Positions 27,193 to 35,995 of a stretch of 64,000 nucleotides of DNA are shown here, one piece after another. A program made the translations under genes and the position numbers. The notes under the pieces are model-generated. The model was given only the letters and a program-made list of their open reading frames with translations, was not told the DNA's origin and ran no database searches. How positions within the stretch are numbered: the stretch's first letter is position 1; each line of letters opens with the position of its first letter. The DNA comes from Pseudomonadota bacterium. Lineage in GTDB: Bacteria; Pseudomonadota; Gammaproteobacteria; Steroidobacterales; Steroidobacteraceae. The stretch lies in assembly GCA_016704655.1 (NCBI GenBank), contig JADIZR010000004.1:1-64000 (forward strand), written 5' to 3'.

Positions 27193-27447
27193 ATCCCGTC
27201 AGGCGTTTCCGCCTCTGGACTGGGTGAAGAGCTCACTGATCCTGCTGCCCGCGAGCTTGCTGCAAGCCGACGCAAAACCAGCACACGATGAGCAAGGCAC
27301 TGTATTTGGCGGCTTGGCGGTCGAGACCCATAACAAATCACCCGGCCCAGGCATGGACCAGACCGAAGCCCGTGGCGCAGCCGGCTGCGAACAACAGGCA
27401 CAGGGGTGCAACGCATTGGAACTGCCAGGTCTTCCTGATCCCCGCGC
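27193..27447. other. Intergenic stretch beside tRNA-Gln without a firm gene
   Basis: 255 bases. On the minus strand, two short readings look protein-like but lack support: PLCLLFAAGCATGFGLVHAW (lipoprotein-like, ending about 27340) and a 32-codon reading at 27233-27331 starting MGLDRQAAKYSALLIVCWFC. Neither has a clear ribosome site. They may be remnants of a gene that once lay beside the tRNA. Confidence 0.3.
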
Positions 27448-27494
27448 CAAATCAAAAAGGCCCGCCACTTTCGTGGTGGGCCCTTTTGATTTGG
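27448..27494 (-). terminator. Strong terminator after tRNA-Gln
   Basis: An almost perfect inverted repeat (CCAAATCAAAAAGGCCCGCC and its complement across a TTTC loop) runs from the tRNA 3' end. Read on the minus strand it gives a long stem that ends in TTTTTGATTTGG, a classical intrinsic terminator for the tRNA transcript. Confidence 0.85.
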
Positions 27495-27565
27495 CTGGGG
27501 GACTAGGATTCGAACCTAGGTTGACGGAGTCAGAGTCCGTAGTCCTACCGCTAGACGATCCCCCA
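27492..27565 (-). tRNA. tRNA-Gln (anticodon CUG)
   Basis: On the minus strand the 74 bases start TGGGGGATCGTCTAGCGGTA and end with an encoded CCA. The acceptor arms TGGGGGA and TCCCCCA pair fully, the anticodon stem ACGGA/TCCGT closes a loop CUCUGAC with CUG as anticodon, and the T arm carries GGTTCGAATCC. Reads CAG codons as glutamine. It borders the accessory block, and tRNA genes are frequent integration points, though no att duplication was found. Confidence 0.95.
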
Positions 27566-27628
27566 AAGGAACCGTTGCGGGGATTCCTGCGAGCAGCGCC
27601 CTGACCGCTGCCCGCACCCGCGCGCTGG

Positions 27629-28021
27629 TCAGCGCTTGGAGAACTGCGTTCCGCGGCGAGCCTTGCGGAAACCGACCTTCTTGCGCTCGACTTCGCGCGC
27701 ATCGCGCGTCACGAAGCCGGCAACGCGCAGCGGCCTGCGGAACGCTTCGTCGTATTCCATCAGCGCGCGCGTGATGCCGTGACGGATCGCGCCGGCCTGG
27801 CCGGTCATGCCGCCGCCAGCCACGTTGGCCACGACGTCGAAGCGATCGGCCATCTGCACGGTTGCGAGCGGCTGGCGCACGATCATGCGCGAAGTCGTGC
27901 GACCGAAGAATTCTTCGATCGTGCGGCCGTTGATGTTGATCTTGCCAGTGCCCGGGTGCAGGTGAACCCGCGCCGTGGAGGACTTGCGGCGGCCGGTGCC
28001 GTAGTTGGTGTTTGCAGGCAT
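27629..28021 (-). CDS. rpsI: 30S ribosomal protein S9
   Basis: 130 residues. Signature GTGRRKSSTARVHLHPGTGK at the N-terminus, INGRTIEEFFGRTTSRMIV, GGGMTGQAGAIRHGITRALM and the basic C-terminal tail ending GTQFSKR, which reaches the P-site tRNA. Lies 13 bases after rplM on the same strand, the universal rplM-rpsI operon. Confidence 0.98.
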   Translation of the reverse strand: MPANTNYGTGRRKSSTARVHLHPGTGKININGRTIEEFFGRTTSRMIVRQPLATVQMADRFDVVANVAGGGMTGQAGAIRHGITRALMEYDEAFRRPLRVAGFVTRDAREVERKKVGFRKARRGTQFSKR

Positions 28022-28034
28022 GTGCTGTCAGGCC

Positions 28035-28463
28035 TCAGATATCGATAGCGCCTGGCTGCTGCGCGGTGTGAGGGTGCTTTTCGCCCGTCACCACGTGCAG
28101 CTTCTTGAACATGGCGCGGCCCAGCGGATTCTTGGGCAACATGCCCTTGACCGCGAACTCGATCGCGCGCTCGGGATGCTGCTCGAGCATCTTGTCGAGC
28201 GTGCGGCTCTTGATGCCGCCGATCGCGCCGGTGTGCCAGTAGTACACCTTGTCCGTGAGCTTGTTGCCGGTCACCGCGATTTTCTCGGCATTGATCACGA
28301 TGATGTGATCGCCGGTATCGACGTGCGGCGTGTACTGCGGCTTGTGCTTGCCGCGGAGACGGAAGGCGAGCTGAGTGGCGAGGCGGCCGAGCGTTTTACC
28401 GCTCGCATCCACCACAAACCAGTCACGCCGCACCTTCTCGGGGTGTGCGAAAACGGTGGTCAT
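28035..28463 (-). CDS. rplM: 50S ribosomal protein L13
   Basis: 142 residues. DWFVVDASGKTLGRLATQLA, GDHIIVINAEKIAVTGNKLT and MLPKNPLGRAMFKKLHVVTG are the L13 signatures. First gene of rplM-rpsI; L13 binds 23S rRNA early in assembly. A good promoter lies at 28506-28534. Confidence 0.98.
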   Translation of the reverse strand: MTTVFAHPEKVRRDWFVVDASGKTLGRLATQLAFRLRGKHKPQYTPHVDTGDHIIVINAEKIAVTGNKLTDKVYYWHTGAIGGIKSRTLDKMLEQHPERAIEFAVKGMLPKNPLGRAMFKKLHVVTGEKHPHTAQQPGAIDI

Positions 28464-28505
28464 CGGAAAGGCTCCAGGCCCTGTCTGCCATGCAGAGAGC
28501 CGCGA

Positions 28506-28534
28506 ATTCTATCTCAGCGGTTCGACCTTTGCAA
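28506..28534 (-). promoter_or_regulatory. Sigma70 promoter of rplM-rpsI
   Basis: On the minus strand TTGCAA (28529-28534) and TAGAAT (28506-28511) are separated by 17 bases, about 43 bases ahead of the rplM start. The match to consensus and the position are both good. Confidence 0.65.
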
Positions 28535-28625
28535 AGCACGGGTTGCGGCGGAGCCCGGCCGCTGTATTTCGCCCGGGCCGGATCGCGGGCGCCGGACCCT
28601 GTTCCGGCCACTATACTGGGCCCTC

Positions 28626-29285
28626 ATGAGTTCCCGAAGCACCGCCCTCGCACGCCGCCTCAGCCTGGCGGACCGCCTGATCCAGGAGATTGACCGCGGC
28701 CTGCGCACCGTGGCTGCCGCCAATGTTGCCGCCCGCCCGTTCCCTGGCCAGGGGGTCGAGGAGACCATCCATGACCCAGCCGCCCGGAAGCACGCCGCTG
28801 CGCTCATGCGGGTGAATCATGCGGGGGAAATTGCGGCCCAGGCGCTGTATCACGGACAGGCCCTGGCAGCCCGCAACCCTGAAATCCGAGATCGATGCTG
28901 GCGGCGGCGCAGTGACGAAAGCGACCACCTGGCTTGGTGCGAACAGCGTGTCCGCGAACTCGGCAGCCGCACCAGCCTGCTCGCTCCCGTCTGGTATGCG
29001 GGATCCTTTGCGATTGGCGTCCTGGCGGGCATCAGCGGGGACCGGACCAGCCTCGGTTTCGTCGAGGAGACCGAGAAACAGGTGGTCGAGCACCTGGATT
29101 CGCACCTGCACGAACTGCCACCCGGCGACGAGCGTTCCCCGCGCGATCCTTGCGCAGATGAAGGCGGACGAGGATCGCCATGCCGACGAGGCCCGGAGCC
29201 AAGGCGCGATGGGTCTCCCCGCCCGGTGCGCGCGCTTATGCGCCGCACCGCCCGGCTGATGACACGGACCGCCTACCGGCTTTGA
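28626..29285 (+). CDS. coq7: Coq7-type 2-polyprenyl-3-methyl-6-methoxyphenol hydroxylase, with compensating frameshifts
   Basis: 219 codons; di-iron hydroxylase of ubiquinone synthesis, an alternative to UbiF. Evidence: MRVNHAGEIAAQALYHGQAL with the iron-ligand Glu, DHLAWCEQRVREL, PVWYAGSFAIGVLAG, GFVEETEKQVVEHLDSHLHE and C-terminal PVRALMRRTARLMTRTAYRL. Two stretches are out of frame: about 28892-28913 (should read MLAAAQ) and about 29133-29220 (should read AILAQMKADEDRHADEARSQ, which holds the last Glu/His ligands). Each pair of shifts cancels. A TATACT -10-like box lies at 28612-28617. Confidence 0.85.
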   Translation: MSSRSTALARRLSLADRLIQEIDRGLRTVAAANVAARPFPGQGVEETIHDPAARKHAAALMRVNHAGEIAAQALYHGQALAARNPEIRDRCWRRRSDESDHLAWCEQRVRELGSRTSLLAPVWYAGSFAIGVLAGISGDRTSLGFVEETEKQVVEHLDSHLHELPPGDERSPRDPCADEGGRGSPCRRGPEPRRDGSPRPVRALMRRTARLMTRTAYRL

Positions 29286-29371
29286 CGTCAGAAACTTGCG
29301 GCGTGGCGCGGCTTTATATTAAAAGCCTCCGCAGCCTTTTGACATAAACGGGCGCTACACAGGAAGGGAGC

Positions 29372-30188
29372 ATGGAAACCGGCGGCAGACCCCTGAGCGA
29401 CATTCCGGCGATCAATCGCTTCCTGAGCTATTGCCGCATCCGCGCGGTACCGTCCAAAACGGTCCTGATCCATGCCGGCGACCTTCCCGATGTCCTCTAC
29501 TACATCATGCGCGGTTCCGTGGAGGTGATGATCGAGGACGAGGAAGGCAACGAGATGGTGCTGGCCTACCTCAACAAGGGCCAGTTCTTCGGCGAGATGG
29601 GCCTGTTCCACGACCAGCCCACGCGCAGCGCCTGGGTGCGCACGCGCAACCAGTGCGAGCTCGCCGAAATGACCTACCCGCGCTTCCGGCAGATTGCGGC
29701 CGAGAGCCCCACCCTGCTGTTCGAACTGGCGACCCAGCTGGCAAGCCGCCTCGATCGCACCAACCGCAAACCTGGGCGACCTCGCGTTCGTCGACGTGAC
29801 GGGCCGGGTCGCGCACGCGATCATGGACCTGTGCAACGAGCCGGACGCGATGACGCACCCGGAGGGCACGCAGATCAAGGTCAGCCGGCAGGAGCTGTCG
29901 CGCCTGGTCGGCTGCTCGCGCGAAATGGCAGGCCGGGTGTTGAAGGTGCTCGAGGAGCAGGGCCTGCTCACCGCTCGCGGCAAGACGATGGTCGTGTACG
30001 GCGTGCGCCCGCGCCTGAAGGGCAAGGCGGCGGCCATGTCGCTCGCAGCCGGTAGCCCGGCCGGTCTGGCACTGCGCGCCAATAAGGCGACGACGGCACC
30101 GGATGATGATGAGGACGAGGACGACGAAGATTGGCGCCCGCCGGGCGCTGGAAGAGGTCGCGCAAAGCGCGGTGACGGCGCCTGTTGA
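29372..30188 (+). CDS. vfr: Vfr/CRP family cyclic-AMP receptor regulator with acidic C-terminal tail, frameshifted
   Basis: Transcription factor. Cyclic-nucleotide domain: KTVLIHAGDLPDVLYYIMRG, GQFFGEMGLFHDQPTRSAWV with the Arg of the phosphate-binding cassette. Then DLAFVDVTGRVAHAIMDLC and the helix-turn-helix IKVSRQELSRLVGCSREMAG. The order and wording match Vfr of pseudomonads. One surplus base in CAAACCTGGG near 29770 separates the two halves. After the usual end (KTMVVYGVRP) the reading continues about 50 residues with LKGKAAAMSLA and an acidic DDDEDEDDED stretch, ending at 30188. The tail is unusual for the family. A ribosome site AGGAAGGGAG precedes the ATG. Confidence 0.85.
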
Positions 30189-30236
30189 TAAACTCCCGCC
30201 TGGCGCGGGACGCGCGCCCCTTTCCTGCCTCCTTCC

Positions 30237-30921
30237 CTAACCCTGCGGCAATGCGCTCCCGCATCTGCGGCGATCGTCGCCCGGTAGTCCTGCGCGCTGA
30301 AGATCGCGGAGCCGGCGACGAAGGTGTCGGCACCCGCCGCCGCGACGCGGCCGATGTTGTCGACCTTGATGCCGCCGTCGACTTCGAGCCGGATGTCGCG
30401 TCCGCTGCGGTCGATGATCTGGCGCACCTGCGGCGATCTTGGGCAGCGTGGCCCGGAATGAACGACTGGCCGCCGAACCCGGGATTCACCGACATCAGCA
30501 GCACCATGTCGACCTTGTCGAGCACGTGATCGAGCCAGTGCAGCGGCGTCGCGGGATTGAACACCAGTCCGGGCTTGCAGCCGTTCTCGCGGATCAGCCC
30601 GAGCGTGCGGTCGATGTGCTCGCTCGCCTCCGGGTGGAAGGTGATGTAGGTGGCGCCTGCCTTCGCGAAGTCCGGAATGATGCGGTCGACCGGCTTCACC
30701 ATCAGGTGCACGTCGATCGGCGCCTGGATGCCGTGCTTGCGCAGCGCCTCGCACACCAGCGGGCCGATCGTGAGGTTCGGGACGTAATGGTTGTCCATCA
30801 CGTCGAAATGGACGACATCCGCGCCCGCCGCGAGCACGTTGCGCACTTCCTCGCCGAGCCGCGCGAAGTCGGCGGACAGGATCGACGGCGCGATCCACGG
30901 AGTCTGTTGCTTCGTCGTCAT
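30237..30921 (-). CDS. rpe: Ribulose-phosphate 3-epimerase, frameshifted
   Basis: Interconverts ribulose 5-phosphate and xylulose 5-phosphate. WIAPSILSADFARLGEEVRN, DVVHFDVMDNHYVPNLTIGP (metal ligand and catalytic Asp), VDVHLMVKPVDRIIP-type segment, GLVFNPATPLHWLDHVLDKV and MSVNPGFGGQSFIP are in one frame; then near 30455 the frame changes for IDRSGRDIRLEVDGGIKVDN and AGADTFVAGSAIFSAQDYRA. A further shift near 30268 gives MRERIAAG before a TAG at 30237-30239. The end is therefore approximate. Start ATG at 30921, 8 bases after djlA ends. Confidence 0.85.
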
Positions 30922-30929
30922 GTCGAACC

Positions 30930-31767
30930 TCACTTGATGCCGCGGTGAGTCTTCACCAGTTCGTACGCTTCCAGGATCCGCTGCGTACGCTCGTGCGCCG
31001 CTGCGATCATCGATTCGGGCAGGCCCTGGGCGACCAGCTTGTCCGGATGATTCTGGCTCATGAGCCGGCGGAATGCCCTGGTGACCTCGGCGTCCACGGC
31101 ACCCGTCGCGACGCCCAGCGCCTCGTAGGCGTCGGCAAGCCGCGCATTCGTGCTCGGGCCGAATCCCGGCCCTGCGACGACCGCCCGCCCGCCCCTTGCC
31201 ATAGTCGCCCGCGTGCATGCGGAGCATGGCTCGAGCGCCGCGAATTCGAGCTGGGAAACGCCGAGCGCGCGACAGATGCGCTGGAACACGGCGCGCGGAC
31301 GGTCGCCGAGGCCGTTGCCGGATCGAGGCCTCGAGCTGAATCTGGACGAACAGGCGGCACAGGTCGGGCTGATGGCCCGCGAGCCGGCGCAGGCGTTCGA
31401 GCGTCGCTTCGAGCGGAAAGTCGGCCAGCTTGCCGGCCGTAAAGCATTCGATGGCGCGCAGCCGATCGGCCTCGGCCAGCGAGAAGCGCCGCATGGCCCC
31501 ACGCGCAGCGTCGATCTCCTGCTCCGTGACGAGGCCGTCGCTCTTGGCGACGTGCCCCATGACCTGGAAGGTCGCCTCGAAAAATGCGCGGCGCAGTTCG
31601 GCGGGGCCGGCAGTGCCGTTGCCGGATGCGGATCCCGCCCGCCTGCGCTTGCCAGCGGCGTCGAACTGGTGGCCCAGCACGAACCCGACGATGGCGCCCA
31701 GCCACCCGCGGCCGATGACGAAGCCCAGGATCGCGCCGAGGATTTTGCCGTGCCAACCTTGGAACAT
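30930..31767 (-). CDS. djlA: DjlA-like membrane co-chaperone (TerB plus J domain), frameshifted
   Basis: N-terminal hydrophobic segment ILGAILGFVIGRGWLGAIVG, then a TerB-like domain (FFEATFQVMGHVAKSDGLVT, DAARGAMRRFSLAEADRLRA) and a C-terminal J domain with the HPD motif in RLMSQNHPDKLVAQGLPESM, ending VKTHRGIK. This is the DjlA order; the protein stimulates DnaK at the membrane. Frame changes are needed near 31320 and again near 31200 (LRMHAGDYGKG to RGGRAVV). Adjacent to rpe, and divergent from purC across about 113 bases. Confidence 0.82.
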
Positions 31768-31880
31768 GTGTGTACGGGGGCGTGCCCCTTCCCGGGAGTC
31801 GTTACAATGGGTGGTCGGTCAGGACGTTGCGTCCCTGCGGCCGATGATCACGGCATATTAACAGCACCGGCGGCTCCACC

Positions 31881-32860
31881 ATGTCCACGCCCACGCCTGA
31901 CTCGAATTCCCCCGCAGGCTCCACAGCCAGCGGCTCCCCGCCGATGCACGAGTCGAACCTGCACGGCCTCACGCGCATCCACCAGGGCAAGGTGCGTGAC
32001 ATCTACGCGATCCCGGGCGACGACCGGCACATGCTGATCGTCACCACCGACCGCCTGAGCGCGTTCGACGTGGTGCTGCCCGATCCGATTCCGGGCAAAG
32101 GCCGCGTGCTGACGAGCATTTCCAACTTCTGGTTCGCGCGCACGGGCCACATCGTGCCGAATCACCTCGCTGCGTCCGGGCATGCGGACCTCGCGCAAGT
32201 CGTGCCGGATGCGGATGATCGCGCCCGTCTCGCCGATCGTGCCATCGTCGTCCGCAAGCTCAAGGCGTTGCCGGTCGAAGCCGTCGTGCGCGGCTACCTG
32301 ATCGGTTCCGGCTGGAAGGACTATCAGCGCACCGGCAGGATCTGTGGCATCGCGTTGCCCGCCGGCCTGCGCATGGCAGACCAGCTGCCCGAGCCGATCT
32401 TCACGCCTTCAACGAAGGCGCCGAAGGGACAGCACGACGAAAACGTGGGTTTCGACGAGATCGCCAGGTTGATCGGCGCAGCGCGCGCGGCTCAGGTGCG
32501 CGACACCGCGATCGCGCTCTACAGGTTCGCGGCGGCGCATGCGCTCGCGCGCGGCATCATCGTCGCCGACACCAAGTTCGAGTTCGGCGTCGACGAGGCG
32601 GCCGGCGGCCGCTGACGCTGATCGACGAGGTGGTGACGCCCGACTCGTCACGCTTCTGGCCGATGGACACCTACGCGCCGGGCACGAGCCCGCCGTCGTT
32701 CGACAAGCAGTTCGTGCGCGATTACCTCGAGACGCTCGACTGGAACAAGACGGCGCCCGGCCCGAAGCTGCCGGCGCACGTGATCCAGCACACCAGCGAA
32801 GAAATACGCAGGAAGCGTTGCGGCGGCTACCAAACCCGGACGGCCCGCGGCACGGCGTAG
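31881..32860 (+). CDS. purC: SAICAR synthase PurC, frameshifted
   Basis: Phosphoribosylaminoimidazole-succinocarboxamide synthase of purine biosynthesis, longer type. HQGKVRDIYAIPGDDRHMLI, TDRLSAFDVVLPDPIPGKGR, LPVEAVVRGYLIGSGWKDYQ and IFTPSTKAPKGQHDENVGFD are in the first frame; after VADTKFEFGVDEA one C must be restored near 32611 to continue LTLIDEVVTPDSSRFWPMDT and SFDKQFVRDYLETLDW. Near 32805 the expected EALRRL is again out of frame, so the C-terminus and the stop (32858-32860) are uncertain. A TACAAT lies at 31803-31808 but without a clear -35. Start ATG 31881; MHESNLHGL at 31944 is an alternative. Confidence 0.88.
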
Positions 32861-32979
32861 CCCGCTTGGCTCGCGGGCGGAGCGTGGGGGCCCGCAAGGT
32901 CGCGGAGCACGCGGTCCTCGCAGCTCGAAGCGCGCAGGAGCCCAGAAGTTACATGCGCGGAGCGCTAAGCTCGCCAACC

Positions 32980-33803
32980 TCAACCGCGCTTCGCCGCCCA
33001 CGCGGCAATCACGCGATGCAGTTCACGCACGCCATCGGTGAGCGCGGCCGGGCCCGGTTGCAGGATGATCGACGACTTCACTTCGTGCAGTTCGCGTTCA
33101 CGCACGGCCGGCACGTCGTGCCAGCCCGGACGCGCAGCGACGTTCCGTGCCGAGAACTTCTTGCCGCACCACGACCCGAAAATGATGTCGGGCGCGCGCC
33201 GCACGACTTCGAGCGGGTCGGTGATGATGCGATCCTTGCCGAGGCCGCAGGCCGCGAGTTCCGGAAAGATGTCGTCGCCACCCGCAATGCCGACGAGCTC
33301 CGAGACCCAGCGTATGCCCGAGATCTGCGGCTCGTCCCATTCTTCGAAGTAGACACGGGGGCGGCGCGGAAACGCAGCCGCCGTGGCGCGCAGCGCATCC
33401 AATCCGTTCTCCAGCTCGGCAGCGAGTGCGGCGGCCTTCGTCTCGCACCCGATCATGCCGCCCAGCATGCGGATCACGCGCAGGATTTCGTCGACGCTGC
33501 GCTGGTTGAACACGTGCACCTCGACGCCGTGGCGAATGAGTTGCGAGGCGATGTCGGCCTGCAGGTCCGAAAAGCCGAGCACGAGGTCGGGTTCGAGCGC
33601 CGGATCCTGTCGATCTTCGCGCTGATGAACGCGGAGACCTTCGGCTTCTCCTTGCGCGCCCGCGGCGGGCGCACGGTGAAACCGGAGATCCCGACGATAC
33701 GGTCTTCCTCACCCATCAGGTACAGCGCTTCCGTCGTCTCCTCGGTCAGGCAGACGATGCGGGTCGGGTAACGTGCTTCGCTGCGGCGGGTAGTCGTGGT
33801 CAA
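32980..33803 (-). CDS. BtuF-like ABC substrate-binding protein (cobalamin/iron-complex type), frameshifted
   Basis: RIVCLTEETTEALYLMGEED and IVGISGFTVRPPRARKEKPK begin the periplasmic-binding helical-backbone fold; after SAFISAKIDRI one shift near 33602 leads to PDLVLGFSDLQADIASQLIR, VFNQRSVDEILRVIRMLGGM, YFEEWDEPQISGIRWVSELV and WHDVPAVRERELHEV. The family is cobalamin-binding (BtuF) or cobalamin-related. No signal peptide is obvious and no permease or ATPase is adjacent, so it may be a cytoplasmic or orphan member. A TTG at 33803 is proposed as start because longer readings run into yihY. Confidence 0.7.
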
Positions 33804-33935
33804 CGGTGGCCTCGCAATGCCAGGCTTGGGTTCAGGGCGGATCGGAACGCGGCATTGTGCCCGAGTACCGGTCCGAGCTTGCCTGCTGCGGCGAGCCATG
33901 CAACGCTTTCGCCGCCGATCGCCATTGGATTCGAC

Positions 33936-35211
33936 TTGCCCGACGCCCTCACTCCCTTCCGCACGCTGCAACACCGCTTCGAGCACTGGCTGTTCGACTG
34001 GCCGGAGACGACGGGCAACCGCGCGATTCAACTTGTCGCGACCCCGCTGCGGTACGCCTATGCGCTGCTGCGCGACCTGTTCGGCGGTGACCTCGGCCTG
34101 CGCGCCATGGGTCTCGTGTATTCGTCGCTGTTCGCGCTGGTGCCTGTCGTCGCCGTCTCGTTCGCGGTGCTCAAGGCCTTCGGCTACCACCGCGAGCTCG
34201 AGCCCGTGCTCGCCGAGTTCCTGCGGCCGCTCGGCGAGAAAGGCATCGAGCTCACGGTCAAGTTCATGCAGTTCGTCGAGAACGCGCAGACGACGGTGCT
34301 CGGCACGGTCGGCTTCGTAATCCCGGTCTACACCGTGATCGTGATGATCGAAAGATCGAGGGCGCGCTCAACTTCACTGGCACGTCGAGCGCCCGCGCAG
34401 CCCGGCCCGGCGCGTCACCGAATACATGATCATCATGGTGGTCGGACCAGTCCTGATGGTTGCCGCGATGGTGCTGCTGACGCGCATCGAGACCAGCGCC
34501 ATGGTGGCGCGAGTCTCGGGGCTGGCCGGTACGCCGGGTCTGCGCGGTCACTACGCGCCCTACGTGCTGATCATCGGGCTGTTCTGGTTCCTGTACAGCT
34601 ACATGCCGAACACGCGCGTGCGCTGGCGAGCGGCGTTCATCGGCGCCCTGTTCGGTGGTGCTGCGTGGGTTGGCGTCGGCGCGATCTTTACTCGGATCGC
34701 CGTCTACGCGACGCAGGCCGCGGCGATCTATGCCGGCTTCGCGATCGTGCTGCTGTTCATGGTGTGGCTGCACCTGAGCTGGCTGATCATGCTGCTCGGC
34801 GGACAGCTGAGCTTCTACGTGCAGCACCCTGAGCACCTGCGCACCGGTCACGGCGAGATCCCGACCACCAGCGCGCTGCGCGAACGCATCGCGCTGGGCG
34901 CGATGTGCCTGCTCGGCGAGCGCTTTGTCGCGGGCCGACCGCGCTGGAAGGTGTCGGACCTCGCCGACCACATGGACGTCCCCGCGTCGGTGCTCGATGG
35001 CGAGCTTTCGCTGCTGGAACGCCGCGGACTGGTGCTGACCGCCGAGGACGACACCGTCGCCCCGGGCCGCGACCTCGGCGCCATCACGCTCGCCGAAATC
35101 CTCGACGCCATCCGACACGAGACGCCGAACCCGCGCAGCCCTGACCCCGGGGTCACCCTACCCCGCCGATGCCGCCGCGCGTGGCGGACGAGGCAATGCG
35201 CGCGAGCATGA
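33936..35211 (+). CDS. yihY: YihY/BrkB family inner-membrane protein with C-terminal winged-helix-like domain, frameshifted
   Basis: Hydrophobic helices at LGLRAMGLVYSSLFALVPVV, TTVLGTVGFVIPVYTVIVMI, EYMIIMVVGPVLMVAAMVLL, YVLIIGLFWFLYSYMPNTRV and FAIVLLFMVWLHLSWLIMLL follow the YihY (formerly RNase BN) pattern. At least two single-base losses at about 34350 and 34375 interrupt the third helix region (KIEGALNF to HVERPRSPARR). The C-terminal 110 residues (VSDLADHMDVPASVLDGELS) look like a small regulatory winged helix seen in some members. Start is uncertain: a TTG at 33936 is used; 33855 is an alternative. Confidence 0.8.
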
Positions 35212-35298
35212 CGCAGACGACCCTGCGCGACCTGCTGGGCCGGCGCCACCCGGTGATGCCGCAAACGGCTAGACTCTCCCTCCGTCTGGAGGACACAC

Positions 35299-35805
35299 AT
35301 GCAGATCTCGATGTACCGCGCCTCGGTTCCCGTCTTTGCCCGCGCCCTGCGCAACCTGATTGTCATCCTGAAGAAAGCCGAGGCGCACGCGACGGAACGC
35401 AAGATCGATCCAACCGTGCTGCTCAATTATCGGCTGGCAGCGGACATGTTCGCGCTGACCCGCCAGGTGCAGATCGCCACGGACATGGCCAAGGGCTGCG
35501 TGTCGCGCCTGGCCGGCGTCGAAATTCCTGTTTACGAGGACAAGGAAGCGACGTTCGGCGAACTCATCGCGCGCGTCGAGAAGTGCATCGCCTACCTCGA
35601 GAGCTTCCAGCCGGAACAGGTCGACGGCGCGGAGGACAAGACCATCGTGCTGAAGCGCCCGACCGGCGACGTCAGCTACCCGGGCCTGCAGTACCTGCTC
35701 GAGTACGTGACGCCCAACGTGTATTTCCACTGCACGACGACTTACTCGATCCTGCGTCATTGCGGCGTGGGCATCGGCAAGAAGGATTTCATCGGCCCGC
35801 TGTAA
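35299..35805 (+). CDS. DUF1993 family protein
   Basis: 168 residues. SMYRASVPVFARALRNLIVI at the N-terminus, LLNYRLAADMFALTRQVQIA and YLLEYVTPNVYFHCTTTYSI near the C-terminus identify DUF1993, a four-helix DinB-like fold. Function unknown. Strong ribosome site TGGAGGA 7 bases before the ATG; a TAGACT box lies upstream. Confidence 0.9.
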   Translation: MQISMYRASVPVFARALRNLIVILKKAEAHATERKIDPTVLLNYRLAADMFALTRQVQIATDMAKGCVSRLAGVEIPVYEDKEATFGELIARVEKCIAYLESFQPEQVDGAEDKTIVLKRPTGDVSYPGLQYLLEYVTPNVYFHCTTTYSILRHCGVGIGKKDFIGPL

Positions 35806-35863
35806 CGCTCGCGTCCTCGCCCGCATAAGCCGGAGAGGACACGTTAGAACGCTTTGGGGTCAT

Positions 35864-35939
35864 GGCGTCCGCCCCGGTCTGTCCTGTCGCGCTTGGAAAG
35901 GCAGACACGCGCGCGACAGGACAGACCGGATCGGACGCC
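35864..35939. repeat. 29-bp inverted repeat between convergent genes
   Basis: Left arm 35864-35892 begins GGCGTCCGCCCCGGTCTGTC; right arm 35911-35939 is its complement at 27 of 29 positions, with an 18-base loop. It lies between the ends of the DUF1993 gene and pmbA, so may act as a bidirectional terminator, but the length and GC content resemble a mobile palindromic (REP/MITE-type) element. No T tract is present. Confidence 0.75.
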
Positions 35940-35995
35940 CGGACCGTCTACAGCGCTCGCCGCAGCTCTTTCGCTGCCGCAAAAAAGGGGCCGCA

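Noticed and set aside
28892..29220. Real divergence of the Coq7 metal-ligand region
   Set aside because: The odd stretches become canonical when read in neighbouring frames, so they are frameshift pairs rather than divergent sequence.
29339..29344. TTGACA as -35 of the vfr promoter
   Set aside because: No acceptable -10 box at 16-18 bases; the position also clashes with the ribosome site.
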